A model generated the notes under the pieces. The model was not told where the DNA came from. It did not search any database and saw only the letters and a list, made by a program, of their open reading frames with translations. DNA of 64,000 bases from an uncultured bacterium (GTDB lineage: Bacteria > Bacillota > Clostridia > Lachnospirales > Lachnospiraceae), in assembly GCA_905214875.1 (NCBI GenBank), contig CAJMNR010000005.1, positions 57,620 to 121,619 of the forward strand. The letters run 5' to 3'. This document shows, in pieces, positions 45,415 through 54,325 of this stretch; positions within the stretch are counted from its first letter, which is position 1, and the number at the start of each line of letters is the position of its first letter. Both the position numbers and the translations under genes were made by a program.

Positions 45415-47177
45415 GATAAATTCACCTGGCTCTCAATGATTACGGTATCCCCTTCCTTTAAGCCGGATACTATCTCTACGTTATTACCGTCAGAAAATCC
45501 TGTTGTAACTTGAGTCTTTGTCTTCACCCCGTTTTCTTGTTTTACAACGTAAGACTCTGTACCACTTGTTGTGATTGCTTTATTGGATACATAGAGTACG
45601 TCTTTTACTTCTTTTGTGATGAAGGTTACATTGCCTGTCATTCCTGTGTAGATTTTTGCTACGTCACCGGATAATGTTACGGTTACGTTATAACTTACTG
45701 TAGAAGAGTTATTCTTTGCTGTTTCAATCGTTGAAACTGTTGCTTCATAAGTTTCGCCTTCATAAGCTGTAAATTCAACTGCCACTGTATCACCAATGTT
45801 TACTACGGAAATATCTTCTTGTGAAACAGATACGGTCATCGTTACGCTTTCTGCATTGGAGTATGTCGCGATTGCCGTGTCAGTACTTAAGCTGTCTCCT
45901 GCACTATAGCCAAGAGTCATTACGGTACCGCTTACGCTTGCTTTGATTACTCCGTCTCCAACATAATCATTGAAATCAGATAATACTTCTTTTGCTTCTT
46001 TTAATGTTGTTTCTGCACTTGTTACATCATCATCGATGCCATCGATTGCAATTTGGTAAATAGAATCTGCATTGTTGTAAGTTAACATGCTTGCTTCATA
46101 TTCTTGTTTTGCTGTAATTGCCTCTGTTGACTGGCTCCTTTTTGCAGAACTTAAATTAGATTTTAATGTACTGTAATTGCTTTTGATTGTATCGTATTGA
46201 GATTGTAAGCTTTCCACTTGGGATTCTAATGAGCTTACTTGTTGTTCTAACTGTGATTTTTCCTGTTCATTTGTTGCACTGGATACTTTCTTCTTTGTAC
46301 TTGTTAATGTTTTTTTCGTAGAAGTAATCTGGCTCTTTAAGCTGCTTAACTGCTCGTCTGCATCATCGATTGCTTCCTGTGCATCTGATACCGCTTTTGC
46401 TAATTTTGCAATCGTTGCATCATATTCTGCTTTTGCTGTCGTTCCTAACTTCTTATTGCTTTTATACGTATATTCTGCTTCTACTTTTTGTTGATCACGG
46501 TCTAATTTTGCTTGTTTTAATGCAAGGTTTGCTGTATCAACTGTTGCTTGTAATTCTTTTTTATATGCTGCTAAGCTTTCAGACGTAACTTTAAGGATTT
46601 CATCTCCTTTTTTTACAACCTGACCTGTGCTTACTGATACACTTTCAACCACTAATGCAGAACTACTTGAAGTACTTGAACTAGTGGAATTGCTTGCTGC
46701 TGTTGTGATTACTCCTCCTGTGGAAGTTGTTGCTGACATTGTCTTTGTACTTCCACTTGATGTTCCTGTTGTTCCACCGCTGCTACCAGATGGCGTAGAT
46801 TGTGCTCCACTTGTTCCTGAACTTTTCTGACTAGAACTACCGGATCCACTTGAACCGCTTCCTGAGGAACTTCCTGAAGAACTTCCTGAACTTGAGCCGC
46901 CTGAGGATTGTGAACTGCTGCTGGATACGCTTGCAGTCACTGGTTCTAATTCAAAGTTTTGTGTCACTGTACCGATTTCGATTGAACCACTTTCCGTTAC
47001 CCCTACTGTAAGGTTTCCTTTGGCTACCGTTGTCTCTTTGCTTACGGTTTCTGCTGTATCATCTTTTTTTGTTGAATGTACAACGCCATAGCCCCCGCCT
47101 GAAATGACGCTTGCAATTACAACGACCGCACATACAATCTTTACTCTTGCAAGTCCTTTATTTTTTATATTCTTCAT
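45411..47177 (-). CDS. HlyD-family adaptor protein (downstream copy) with Ser/Gly-rich insert
   Basis: A 588-residue adaptor with one N-terminal membrane span, two lipoyl halves (SVSTGQVVKKGDEILKV and DGVIKASVSGTVMTLGYSAGD), a long coiled-coil hairpin with heptad-rich Gln/Ser/Lys repeats, and a beta-barrel C-terminal domain (VSQEDISVVNIGDTVAVEF, VSGLKEGDTVI). An insert of about 90 residues (about residues 85-170) is almost wholly Ser/Gly/Thr. Starts 13 bases after the first adaptor gene. Such inserts in Gram-positive adaptors may span the wall; that is inference. Confidence 0.88.
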   Translation of the reverse strand: MKNIKNKGLARVKIVCAVVVIASVISGGGYGVVHSTKKDDTAETVSKETTVAKGNLTVGVTESGSIEIGTVTQNFELEPVTASVSSSSSQSSGGSSSGSSSGSSSGSGSSGSGSSSQKSSGTSGAQSTPSGSSGGTTGTSSGSTKTMSATTSTGGVITTAASNSTSSSTSSSSALVVESVSVSTGQVVKKGDEILKVTSESLAAYKKELQATVDTANLALKQAKLDRDQQKVEAEYTYKSNKKLGTTAKAEYDATIAKLAKAVSDAQEAIDDADEQLSSLKSQITSTKKTLTSTKKKVSSATNEQEKSQLEQQVSSLESQVESLQSQYDTIKSNYSTLKSNLSSAKRSQSTEAITAKQEYEASMLTYNNADSIYQIAIDGIDDDVTSAETTLKEAKEVLSDFNDYVGDGVIKASVSGTVMTLGYSAGDSLSTDTAIATYSNAESVTMTVSVSQEDISVVNIGDTVAVEFTAYEGETYEATVSTIETAKNNSSTVSYNVTVTLSGDVAKIYTGMTGNVTFITKEVKDVLYVSNKAITTSGTESYVVKQENGVKTKTQVTTGFSDGNNVEIVSGLKEGDTVIIESQVNLS

Positions 47178-47189
47178 CTCTTAGCCTCC

Positions 47190-49094
47190 TTAATTACGTT
47201 CCACAATGCATATATCATTTGCATTTAAACCATCTGTAATTTCGATATATGTTCCATTATCTTTTCCTGTCGTTACAGTGACTTCTTCCGTCGTACCATC
47301 TGTCTTTTGACGTTTTACGGTACTTGTACTGCCCTTAGTTGTTACTGCATTTACTGGAACATAAATAACATTTTCTAGCGTCTCTTTTTCAATTGAAATC
47401 GTTGCCGCAGTATCTGCCTGTAACTGGCCATCACTGTTATCAACCGTTACAGTTACCGTATACGTAACATTAGAAACACTTCCGGAACTTGTTGGTGAAG
47501 TTGCTACCGTACTAACAGTTCCTTCGATTGCATTTCTTTGACCTGTAATTGTTACATACGCTTTATCGCCAACACTTACGGATGCAATATCGGATTGAGA
47601 TACAGTAAAGTCAATATCGATTGTTTCTGGTTTAGAATAAGAAACAACCGCGCCGCCTTCCACCATTTCATCCCCGCTAGCATATGCTAAGGAATAGATT
47701 GTTCCGTCCTGGCTTGCTGTGATGATTCCTTTATCTTTGATTCCATTTAATAGGGATAAGTTTGCTTTTAAATCAGCTAACGTTTCTTCTGCTTCTTTTA
47801 CATCTGCATCAAGATCTTTCACTGCTGCATCGTAAATGCTTTTTGCATTTTCATAAGTCAATGTACTAATCTTGTATTCCTTATTTAAGGTAATCGTTTC
47901 TTTTTCCTGATTTACAAGTGCTGTCTGATAGTTTGCTTTTAATGTTGCATAATTGTTCTTTAAGGATTTAAGACTTGAGGTTGCTTCCTCTTTCGCCTTT
48001 TCATAATTAGAAAGTGCTTCCTCATATTTCTTAGTGGCACTCTCGGACTTTTCGCTTGCCTGTTCTTTTGCCTGCTGTGCCTCTTGATATGATTTATTCA
48101 GCTCATTTAGCTGCTTCTCGATATTACTTACCTGCATATCGATCTTATTCTTATCTTCGGTTGCTGTTTTCACAGCTTCATACGCTTCTTTTATCGCATT
48201 CAATACTTTGGCATCCACGGTATAGGATTCTGTAGTACTCTTTGTATCTACTGTATTCAATAGGCTTTCAAGCTTTTTCGTATATTCCTGTTCCGCTTTC
48301 TTTACTGCTTCTTCCGCTTTCTTTTGCTGTTCAGATAATTTCTTGCTTGAATCTTCTAATTTTTTCTTGTCGCTTTGATATGTCTTATTTACCGATTCAA
48401 ACGCTTTTGTTGCTTTCTCAAGCGCCTGTTCATATGTTTTCGCAGTTGCTTTTAAGTCCGCCACATTATATTTTGTATAATACGTATTGTTATTTAGTGC
48501 CTTTGTGTATTCGCTTATCTTTGTGTCGGCATTGGTGATTGCTTCCTTTGCTTCATCTACAGCATTCTGTAATTCTTCAATGCTTGCTGTATACTCAAGT
48601 AAAGAAGTATCCTTTAACTTCAAATTTGTTTCATAATCATACTTGGCCTGTGCTAAATCACTTTGATAATTAAGCTTGGCAGTCTTTAATGTGTTCTCTG
48701 CCGAAGTAATCTGCTGCTCATAATACGTAATTAGATTCTTTATATCGTCTGTAGATACCTTTACAAGAGAATCCCCTTTTTTCACAGTATCTCCAGCTGC
48801 AACTAACACTTCCGTTACTCCTAATGTTAAGCCTGAGCTACCATAGGAAATATCAAATGTTTGATCTGTGCTTCCTACATAAGTAGTTCCATCACCGCTT
48901 AAACCGATTGTCAGATTACCTTGCTGTACTTCTACTGTCCTTGTCTTTACCTCGGTTGTTACCTGACCATTTTCCCGTGCAGTAACTTTATAAACCACCG
49001 CTACCGATGTACCACTTACTGCCATTACAAGGACAACACTTACAACTACCAATCGTTTACGTGTCACATGTAGCTTTTCCTTGATTCCTTTCAC
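47190..49094 (-). CDS. HlyD-family adaptor protein (upstream copy)
   Basis: A 634-residue adaptor, first gene of the five-gene export operon. One N-terminal membrane span, lipoyl halves (VLVAAGDTVKKGDSLVKV and KGIITASQDGTIYSLAYASGD), a very long coiled-coil of about 270 residues (Lys/Glu/Ala rich, e.g. KKAEEAVKKAEQEYTKKLE), and a C-terminal beta-barrel with GLNANDICIV. It is a paralog of the next gene but without the Ser/Gly insert, and the two could form hetero-hexamers. GTG start 49094 with GGAGGGAGC ahead. Confidence 0.88.
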   Translation of the reverse strand: MKGIKEKLHVTRKRLVVVSVVLVMAVSGTSVAVVYKVTARENGQVTTEVKTRTVEVQQGNLTIGLSGDGTTYVGSTDQTFDISYGSSGLTLGVTEVLVAAGDTVKKGDSLVKVSTDDIKNLITYYEQQITSAENTLKTAKLNYQSDLAQAKYDYETNLKLKDTSLLEYTASIEELQNAVDEAKEAITNADTKISEYTKALNNNTYYTKYNVADLKATAKTYEQALEKATKAFESVNKTYQSDKKKLEDSSKKLSEQQKKAEEAVKKAEQEYTKKLESLLNTVDTKSTTESYTVDAKVLNAIKEAYEAVKTATEDKNKIDMQVSNIEKQLNELNKSYQEAQQAKEQASEKSESATKKYEEALSNYEKAKEEATSSLKSLKNNYATLKANYQTALVNQEKETITLNKEYKISTLTYENAKSIYDAAVKDLDADVKEAEETLADLKANLSLLNGIKDKGIITASQDGTIYSLAYASGDEMVEGGAVVSYSKPETIDIDFTVSQSDIASVSVGDKAYVTITGQRNAIEGTVSTVATSPTSSGSVSNVTYTVTVTVDNSDGQLQADTAATISIEKETLENVIYVPVNAVTTKGSTSTVKRQKTDGTTEEVTVTTGKDNGTYIEITDGLNANDICIVERN

Positions 49095-49222
49095 GTAGTG
49101 TGCTCCCTCCTTCTTCCTTTTCCTTTTGCTTTACTTGTAAATAGTATAGAAAAAGATTGAACAACCATTGTAAAGACTGTGAAAAAACTCTGAAGTATTT
49201 GTGAAAAAACGGTGTCCTTGAA

Positions 49223-49253
49223 TTGTTAACCATTTTATTATTCTTGTTGACAA
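49223..49253. promoter_or_regulatory. BirA-type biotin operator upstream of bioY
   Basis: TTGTTAAC (49223-49230) and GTTGACAA (49246-49253) form an interrupted palindrome with a 15-base spacer, the known layout of BirA operators in Firmicutes. The right half covers the -35 box of the bioY promoter. Confidence 0.75.
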
Positions 49254-49274
49254 TCCAGCAAAATGGTTTATACT
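49247..49274 (+). promoter_or_regulatory. Promoter of bioY
   Basis: TTGACA (49247-49252) and TATACT (49269-49274) are 16 bases apart; the -35 lies within the operator's right half, so repressor and RNA polymerase would compete. Confidence 0.75.
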
Positions 49275-49331
49275 GGAAGTAACGATTTATGTACATAAAC
49301 TAAAAACTTAATATGAGAAAGGAATTTACTT

Positions 49332-49889
49332 ATGAAAAACAATGCAAAGCTATCAACTAAGACAATCGCTCAAATTGGAATGTTTACCGCTGTAATTGCC
49401 GTATTATCTCAGATTTCATTTCCACTTCCTTCTGGCGTTCCTGTAACTCTGCAGACATTCGCCGTCGCTTTGGCAGGCTACGTCCTTGGTGCGAAATATG
49501 GTGCTTATTCCACTGCAATCTATATTGCTCTTGGTGCTGTTGGCGCTCCTGTATTTGCCGGTTTCTCTGGTGGACCTGGATTTATTACAAGCCTTTCCGG
49601 TGGGTTTATCTGGGGATTCTTATTCCTAGCTTTCTTCTGTGGTCTTGGCATTACAAAATCCAGCAAAGTGATTGCTAATGCATTCGGTATTGTTGGCCTA
49701 ATCATCTGTCATGTACTTGGTGTGTTACAGTTCTCTCTTGTTGCTAAGACAAACTTAATCGCTGCATTTACCGCTGTTTCAGTTCCTTATTTGATTAAAG
49801 ATGTCCTTAGCCTAATCATTGCTTATGGAATTGCTCTACAAATCAGACGTGCATTACGAGCTTCCAACCTTATGGAGGAACGTGCGTAG
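49332..49889 (+). CDS. bioY: Biotin transporter BioY
   Basis: A 185-residue membrane protein, the S-component of an energy-coupling factor (ECF) transporter for biotin. It has about six spans and the family pattern with FPLPSGVPVTLQTFAVALAG, GAVGAPVFAGFSGGPGF and SLSGGFIWGF. ATG after AGAAAGGAATTTACTT. The BirA-type operator upstream confirms biotin control. No ecfA/T genes are near, so it uses a shared ECF module or acts alone. Confidence 0.95.
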   Translation: MKNNAKLSTKTIAQIGMFTAVIAVLSQISFPLPSGVPVTLQTFAVALAGYVLGAKYGAYSTAIYIALGAVGAPVFAGFSGGPGFITSLSGGFIWGFLFLAFFCGLGITKSSKVIANAFGIVGLIICHVLGVLQFSLVAKTNLIAAFTAVSVPYLIKDVLSLIIAYGIALQIRRALRASNLMEERA

Positions 49890-50301
49890 GCTTAGAGCCC
49901 ACCATCTGATTTGCATGCATCAGTTTCAGGGCATGGGCTATAACGAAGAATTTACAATCAATATGATGGATGTGATCGAAGAATTAAAACAAGACACTTC
50001 GCAAATGGTTACTGTCTTAGAATCTATGGATGATATCTGTGCGAAATGTCCGAATAAGTTGTCAGAAGATATTTGCGCCTTAAGCACTCCAGAAAAAAAG
50101 AGTTCGAATAAGGATGGACGTGTACTTGCTTCGTTAGGTCTTACAGACGGCGAAAGCTATCCGTTATCTTCTATTCTTACTAAGATTGATGAAAATATCG
50201 AAGAGATCTATGAGGTCTGCTGCAAAGGCTGCGGCTGGGAGAAACAAGGCGTCTGCTCTGTGGAATGTTTAAAGAACGGACTTGCGAACACATTTTATTA
50301 A
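49882..50301 (+). CDS. DUF1284 family protein
   Basis: A 139-residue protein starting with RRLRAHHLICMHQFQGMGY, the DUF1284 hallmark, and carrying four conserved Cys pairs (CAKCPN, CCKGCGW, CSVECL), likely a metal or Fe-S site. The start is taken as GTG 49882, since GGAGGAAC ends just ahead and homologs begin near this point; it overlaps the bioY end by 8 bases, implying translational coupling. Function unknown; its coupling with biotin uptake is noteworthy. Confidence 0.78.
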   Translation: MRRLRAHHLICMHQFQGMGYNEEFTINMMDVIEELKQDTSQMVTVLESMDDICAKCPNKLSEDICALSTPEKKSSNKDGRVLASLGLTDGESYPLSSILTKIDENIEEIYEVCCKGCGWEKQGVCSVECLKNGLANTFY

Positions 50302-50323
50302 TAGGGGATGTATTCATATAAAG

Positions 50324-50377
50324 AGAGGTGCAAGGAACTCCTATCGTCAACAGAGTTCTTTGCACCTCTTTTTTTAC
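50324..50377. terminator. Terminator after the bioY-DUF1284 operon
   Basis: AGAGGTGCAAGGAACTC / GAGTTCTTTGCACCTCT (arms 50324-50340 and 50353-50369), followed by a run of T. Also usable for the M24 peptidase gene on the other strand. Confidence 0.92.
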
Positions 50378-50419
50378 ACAAATAGCAAGTAAATATACTC
50401 CTTGCATTACGTTAAGTTG

Positions 50420-51490
50420 TTACTCTATGATTGTCAATGCTTTTGTAAAGTGATTTAAGACTTCAACGCCATCCTTTGTTACTAATACAAGGTCTTCGAT
50501 GCGGACTCCCACCTGACCTTCGATATAGATTCCTGGCTCGATGGAGAATGTCATTCCTTCTTCTACTAAAGATTCATTTGCAACGGATACATCCCCTGCT
50601 TCATGCACTTCTTTTCCAATAAAATGTCCCAAACGGTGCGTGAACTTGTCTCCATAGCCCGCTTCCGTAATAATGTCTCTTGCTGTCTTATCTATATCGC
50701 AAAAACGTACCCCTGGCTTAATCATTGCAAGTGCAGCTTCCTGTGCCTTCTTCACGATTTCATATACTTCTCTGTTCTGATCGCTTACTTCTCCAAAGAA
50801 AACAGTTCTTGTCATATCGGCACAGTATCCGTCTTTGATACATCCTACATCTAAAAGGACACAATCACCTTTCTTTAACACAGCATCTCCGCCTTCATAA
50901 TGACCAATGGCTGCATTTGCTCCAAATCCAACGAGTGGTGGGAACGAGAAACCGTCTGCTCCAAGGCTCTTATAAATGTCTAAGAATTGGTTGGATAATT
51001 CTAGTTCTGTCATTCCTTCTTTAATACAAGATTGGAACTCTTTCATTGCCTGATCATTGATTCTAGACGCAGCCCTCATTTTTTCCTGCTCTTCGCTATC
51101 CTTTACTGCACGAACCTGATCTACATAAGATGAGGTTACTTTGTAGATGGATGCCTTTGCTTCTTCCATTAAAGGGATCAGAAATCTTGCAGCCATGTTC
51201 TTGTCGATTCCAAGTGGCTTGTCCGCCTTTACTAAACTTGCAAGCACGCTAATCGGATTCTCTGTATCGGTAAACCAAACTTTTTCAAAGCCGAATTCTT
51301 CCGGTACTGTGAATAAACGATTTACAAATAATTTATGTTCTCCGTCTGAAGATATATAAAGGGCTAAAAATCGTTCTCCCGGACTAATAAACTTTCCAAT
51401 CAGATAATCAATGGCAAATGGATCTGTAACGACCATTTGCTCGATGCCGTCTTTCTTTAATTGTTCAAGTACTTTTTCAATTCTTTTCAT
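50420..51490 (-). CDS. M24-family aminopeptidase (Xaa-Pro type)
   Basis: A 356-residue metallopeptidase with an N-terminal creatinase-like domain and the pita-bread catalytic domain. Metal ligands are visible in LLDVGCIKDGYCADMTRTVFF (two Asp), HRLGHFIGKEVHE (His), SIEPGIYIE and VRIEDLVLV (two Glu). ATG 51490 lies behind GGGAGAACG; an alternative start eight codons upstream exists. Removes N-terminal residues before proline. Twenty-four bases after the phosphatase gene, so probably co-transcribed. Confidence 0.9.
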   Translation of the reverse strand: MKRIEKVLEQLKKDGIEQMVVTDPFAIDYLIGKFISPGERFLALYISSDGEHKLFVNRLFTVPEEFGFEKVWFTDTENPISVLASLVKADKPLGIDKNMAARFLIPLMEEAKASIYKVTSSYVDQVRAVKDSEEQEKMRAASRINDQAMKEFQSCIKEGMTELELSNQFLDIYKSLGADGFSFPPLVGFGANAAIGHYEGGDAVLKKGDCVLLDVGCIKDGYCADMTRTVFFGEVSDQNREVYEIVKKAQEAALAMIKPGVRFCDIDKTARDIITEAGYGDKFTHRLGHFIGKEVHEAGDVSVANESLVEEGMTFSIEPGIYIEGQVGVRIEDLVLVTKDGVEVLNHFTKALTIIE

Positions 51491-51514
51491 CTTTACGTTC
51501 TCCCATCTATTCAC

Positions 51515-51970
51515 TTATTTTGTTATAAGCTTATTAAGTAGAGCATGGCATCCTTCACATACATCACGGTATGTCTCGTCAAAATTACCAGTATACCATG
51601 GATCTGCGATGTCCCTGCTGCTATTCGCAAATTCCAACAAAGAGTAAATCTTATGCTCTTTGTCCTCTCCAAAGATTCGCATCATATTTTTTATGTTATA
51701 ACGGTCCATTCCAATAATCAAGTCATAATGATAATAATCTTCTTTTGTAATTTGTCTTGCTTGACGTTTTGAAAATGGGATATTCTCTTCCCTTAATTTT
51801 TGCTTTGTTCCTGGATGAACGTCATTGCCGATTTCCTCACGGCTTGTGGCAGCTGAAGCAATCTCAAACTCCGCTTCTAAACCTGCTTTTCTTACTAAGT
51901 CTTTCATTACGAATTCTGCCATTGGGGAACGGCAGATGTTGCCGTGGCAGACGAATAATAGTTTAACCAT
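51515..51970 (-). CDS. Low-molecular-weight protein-tyrosine phosphatase
   Basis: A 151-residue LMW phosphatase. The catalytic loop CHGNICRSPMAE starts at Cys8, the general acid Asp is in IADPWYTGNF. The fold also covers LMW arsenate reductases, but the DPWYTG and NICRS pattern supports tyrosine phosphatase activity. Start ATG 51970 follows AAAGGAGATAT. Its first ten codons reappear twice further upstream (near 53,400 and 61,600), interpreted as integration junctions, so the gene's present 5' end may have been supplied by an inserted element. Confidence 0.93.
   Translation of the reverse strand: MVKLLFVCHGNICRSPMAEFVMKDLVRKAGLEAEFEIASAATSREEIGNDVHPGTKQKLREENIPFSKRQARQITKEDYYHYDLIIGMDRYNIKNMMRIFGEDKEHKIYSLLEFANSSRDIADPWYTGNFDETYRDVCEGCHALLNKLITK
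51941..51970 (-). repeat. LMW-phosphatase 5' segment, copy 1 (in intact gene)
   Basis: Start codon through the active-site Cys-His-Gly codons, ending at CCACGGC. Compared with copies 2 and 3 it is identical at 25 and 24 of 30 positions. All three have a ribosome binding site in front. Confidence 0.85.
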
Positions 51971-52089
51971 TGTTTTATATCTCCTTTATCCTCAACTATT
52001 TCACGTTTTCTCACTATCTCTTTACTAAACTAGTAATGAACTCAAATTGTATAGATTAATTGATCCTTTTCATCTATAACATCACCTAC

Positions 52090-52986
52090 CTACTTCTCAT
52101 ACTCAATCCTAAAATACTCTAAATATTGTTTAAATACATCTTGCGCGGTAAGACACGTATCTATTAAATATCCTTTCTCCTCTTTCCATTCTGACAGCCC
52201 TCTATAGTAAAACATTTTCAACTCTTCTGTAATAATAAATGGGACAACATGATAGCGTAGGCACTCCTTAAACAATAATAATCTTCCTACTCTCCCATTG
52301 CCATCTTGAAAAGGGTGAATTCGTTCAAATCTATAATGAAACTCTAGTAACTCTTCTAAATTACAACTTTCTTTCCTTTTATATTCTTGCAAGAGAGATA
52401 GCATCTCACCTGATACATTTTCAGGTGCTGTAGTCATAAGCCCTCCCACTTCATTTGGTAATTGTTTATAATCACCTACAGCAAACCATGATTTACGACT
52501 ATCGGAGGTTCCATTTTTCAAAAGGAAATGAAGTTCTTTCACCATCTTTTCTGTAATACATTTATCATAATGATCAATGATATAATCAATGCAACGAAAA
52601 TGATTTACCGTCTCTACAATATCGTCTACATTTATGCTTGTTTTCTCTGCACCAATTGTATTGGTTTCATAAATATATCTTGTTTGATCATGCGTAAGTC
52701 TACTTCCTTCTATATGGTTTGAGTTGTATGTTAGTTCAATCTGAAGCTTATGATAGATACCACCTGCCATTCTTTCATTTTTTTCTTCTGTTAATCTCAT
52801 AGCAAGTGGAGAGGAGATAGCTTCCTTACTATTTTTTCGTAATGGTCTCTTGGCATTCTCCGGTATAAACCATGTCTTTCCCCTTAAATGTGCACCCGGT
52901 ATCTTCTCTTTTTGACAATAGTTTCTTACGGTACGTTCTGATACGCCCCATTTTTCTGCTATTTCTTTCACAGATAAAAATGTCAT
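52090..52986 (-). CDS. Fic family protein with N-terminal DNA-binding domain
   Basis: A 298-residue protein. The N-terminus (SVKEIAEKWGVSERTVRNYCQ) is an excisionase/MerR-like helix-turn-helix. The C-terminal Fic domain has the catalytic motif HPFQDGNGRVGR and a complete inhibitory [ST]xxxE motif in TYNSNHIEG, so it is an auto-inhibited Fic enzyme that would AMPylate a target. It lies in the first island, between phosphatase copies 1 and 2, with no antitoxin gene. Regulatory or defence roles are both possible. Confidence 0.88.
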   Translation of the reverse strand: MTFLSVKEIAEKWGVSERTVRNYCQKEKIPGAHLRGKTWFIPENAKRPLRKNSKEAISSPLAMRLTEEKNERMAGGIYHKLQIELTYNSNHIEGSRLTHDQTRYIYETNTIGAEKTSINVDDIVETVNHFRCIDYIIDHYDKCITEKMVKELHFLLKNGTSDSRKSWFAVGDYKQLPNEVGGLMTTAPENVSGEMLSLLQEYKRKESCNLEELLEFHYRFERIHPFQDGNGRVGRLLLFKECLRYHVVPFIITEELKMFYYRGLSEWKEEKGYLIDTCLTAQDVFKQYLEYFRIEYEK

Positions 52987-53381
52987 TGTGTAACCTCCAA
53001 ACTTTATTATATGTTAAGTATAACACTTTATCGGCAACTTTAAAACTTTACAATGTGTTTTTTGCCGATATTTTTTTTCATAATCACAAATCAACAAACC
53101 CAGCCGTAAACATCAAGTCATACACAACCAACCTTGTACTTCTTGACATTCCCGTCTGGGCTTGTTTCATAGTAGTTAAGCACTTAAGCCTAATTGTGCA
53201 TTCCCAAATGCTTAACCTCACTCATTCAATTTTTAAGTTATGTCACCGCAATCTTTCTTTCAATTAATCTCTTGTTACGTTCCCGTCAAAACGTCTGCCA
53301 TATTTTAATCTTGGGATGTTAGAACTGAGAGCCATTCAAACCCTTGATTTCACTGCATTCCAAAACCTCTCTTCTACTAAT
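52987..53381. other. Gene-poor stretch upstream of the Fic gene
   Basis: No open frame with a ribosome binding site is apparent. A run TAAGCATTT...AAGTGCTTA around 53175-53215 is palindromic. The segment 53320-53380 continues the 30-codon frame of phosphatase copy 2 on the minus strand. No recombinase gene is visible. Confidence 0.5.
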
Positions 53382-53411
53382 ACCGTGGCAGATGAATAAC
53401 AGTTTTATCAT
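53382..53411 (-). pseudogene. Detached LMW-phosphatase 5' end, copy 2
   Basis: Minus strand: ATG with GAGG ahead, coding MIKLLFICHG, then leaves phosphatase homology immediately after the CAC-GG codons and reads on for 20 further codons (ISRREVLECSEIKG...) to a stop. 25 of 30 bases match copy 1. Interpreted as an old integration junction. Confidence 0.75.
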
Positions 53412-53758
53412 AACTTTATTTCCTCTACTATCTCTTTTTACACTCACATATGCAGTCTCCCTCTTGTTTCATTATGCATAAAGAAGATCGTCTAGATACT
53501 GATATTCTACCATGAGACGGTCATTCTGTTACAATAAACTTAAGGTTGCATATAAGCAAACTTCCTAATTTATTTTCTCCAAATCGAAAATATTTTGCGT
53601 TTTTCCTTACTTTTACGGTGATTTCAAGCATAAAAAATCTCCAGGGACTTTCATTCCTGAAGATTTTTGTTATTTATATGACTTATATTCAACTTTGATA
53701 TAAGTATTTTTCACTTCAAATCCAGTGGACTAAAAGTACCCTATACATAACAGACTGT
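53412..53758. other. Intergenic stretch with a terminator
   Basis: No gene apparent. Contains the hairpin AAAAATCTCCAGG / CCTGAAGATTTTT (53633-53645, 53656-53668) ending transcription from the HXXEE gene. Confidence 0.5.
53633..53668 (-). terminator. Terminator of the HXXEE gene
   Basis: A 13-bp stem (one mismatch) with a 10-nt loop followed on the minus strand by TTTTTT, 90 bases after the stop. Confidence 0.75.
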
Positions 53759-54289
53759 TTATTCTAAATATTTCTTACCTCTTGCGACTTCTTCATCTGT
53801 AAATCCATATATATCGCTCTTTTTCCCTAGTTTCACATATATTGGAGAACGAAAAGCAATCCAATAATTTATTACTATCCAAAGGATTGCAAACACAACA
53901 TCCCATACTGTGTACTCTGATGCTGTCTGAATCAAATATACAATTGATACTGGTAACAATCCAAACACTGCAGTAATCATTCCTGGATTGTAGTATTTTT
54001 TAATTGCAATATTGAAAACAAGCAGATGTCCTATCGTCTCCACAAAAGTAAATATCGGAACCGCTACATTTAAAAATCCGACGTTTGGAAATGCCAATGG
54101 CAACAAATATACGATTGCCACATACCACCAGTTACCAAACATAGCATTTAAATTATTTAATGGCCAGTTTTTTGCATCTGGATCCGTTAGCCCAAGTTCC
54201 ACTTTCAGCCCCATATTTGCAAAACCTCCCGGAAATGCAAACTCTTCAAAAAAATGAAGAAACAAAATACTTGATGATACCAGAATCAT
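53759..54289 (-). CDS. HXXEE-domain membrane protein, probably lacking its original start
   Basis: A 176-residue protein with about four membrane segments and the family motif near the start, LHFFEEF (H-x-x-E-E). The open frame continues upstream of ATG 54289 for 11 codons coding HLLGNWSLREK, which resembles the usual N-terminal span, until the TAG that ends the primase frame at 54326-54328. No start codon occurs in that extension, so the original 5' end seems lost where the primase segment begins. It may still be translated from ATG 54289, although no good site precedes it. Function of the family is not known to me. Confidence 0.7.
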   Translation of the reverse strand: MILVSSSILFLHFFEEFAFPGGFANMGLKVELGLTDPDAKNWPLNNLNAMFGNWWYVAIVYLLPLAFPNVGFLNVAVPIFTFVETIGHLLVFNIAIKKYYNPGMITAVFGLLPVSIVYLIQTASEYTVWDVVFAILWIVINYWIAFRSPIYVKLGKKSDIYGFTDEEVARGKKYLE

Positions 54290-54325
54290 CTTTTCTCTTA
54301 GACTCCAATTTCCTAATAAATGTTT

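Noticed and set aside
49229..49268. AACCATTTT / AAAATGGTT as the bioY operator
   Set aside because: Half-sites are 22 bases apart, wider than BirA sites; the TTGTTAAC-N15-GTTGACAA pair fits the known layout better.
51515..51970. Phosphatase as an arsenate reductase
   Set aside because: No ars genes nearby and the DPWYTG/NICRS pattern fits tyrosine phosphatases.
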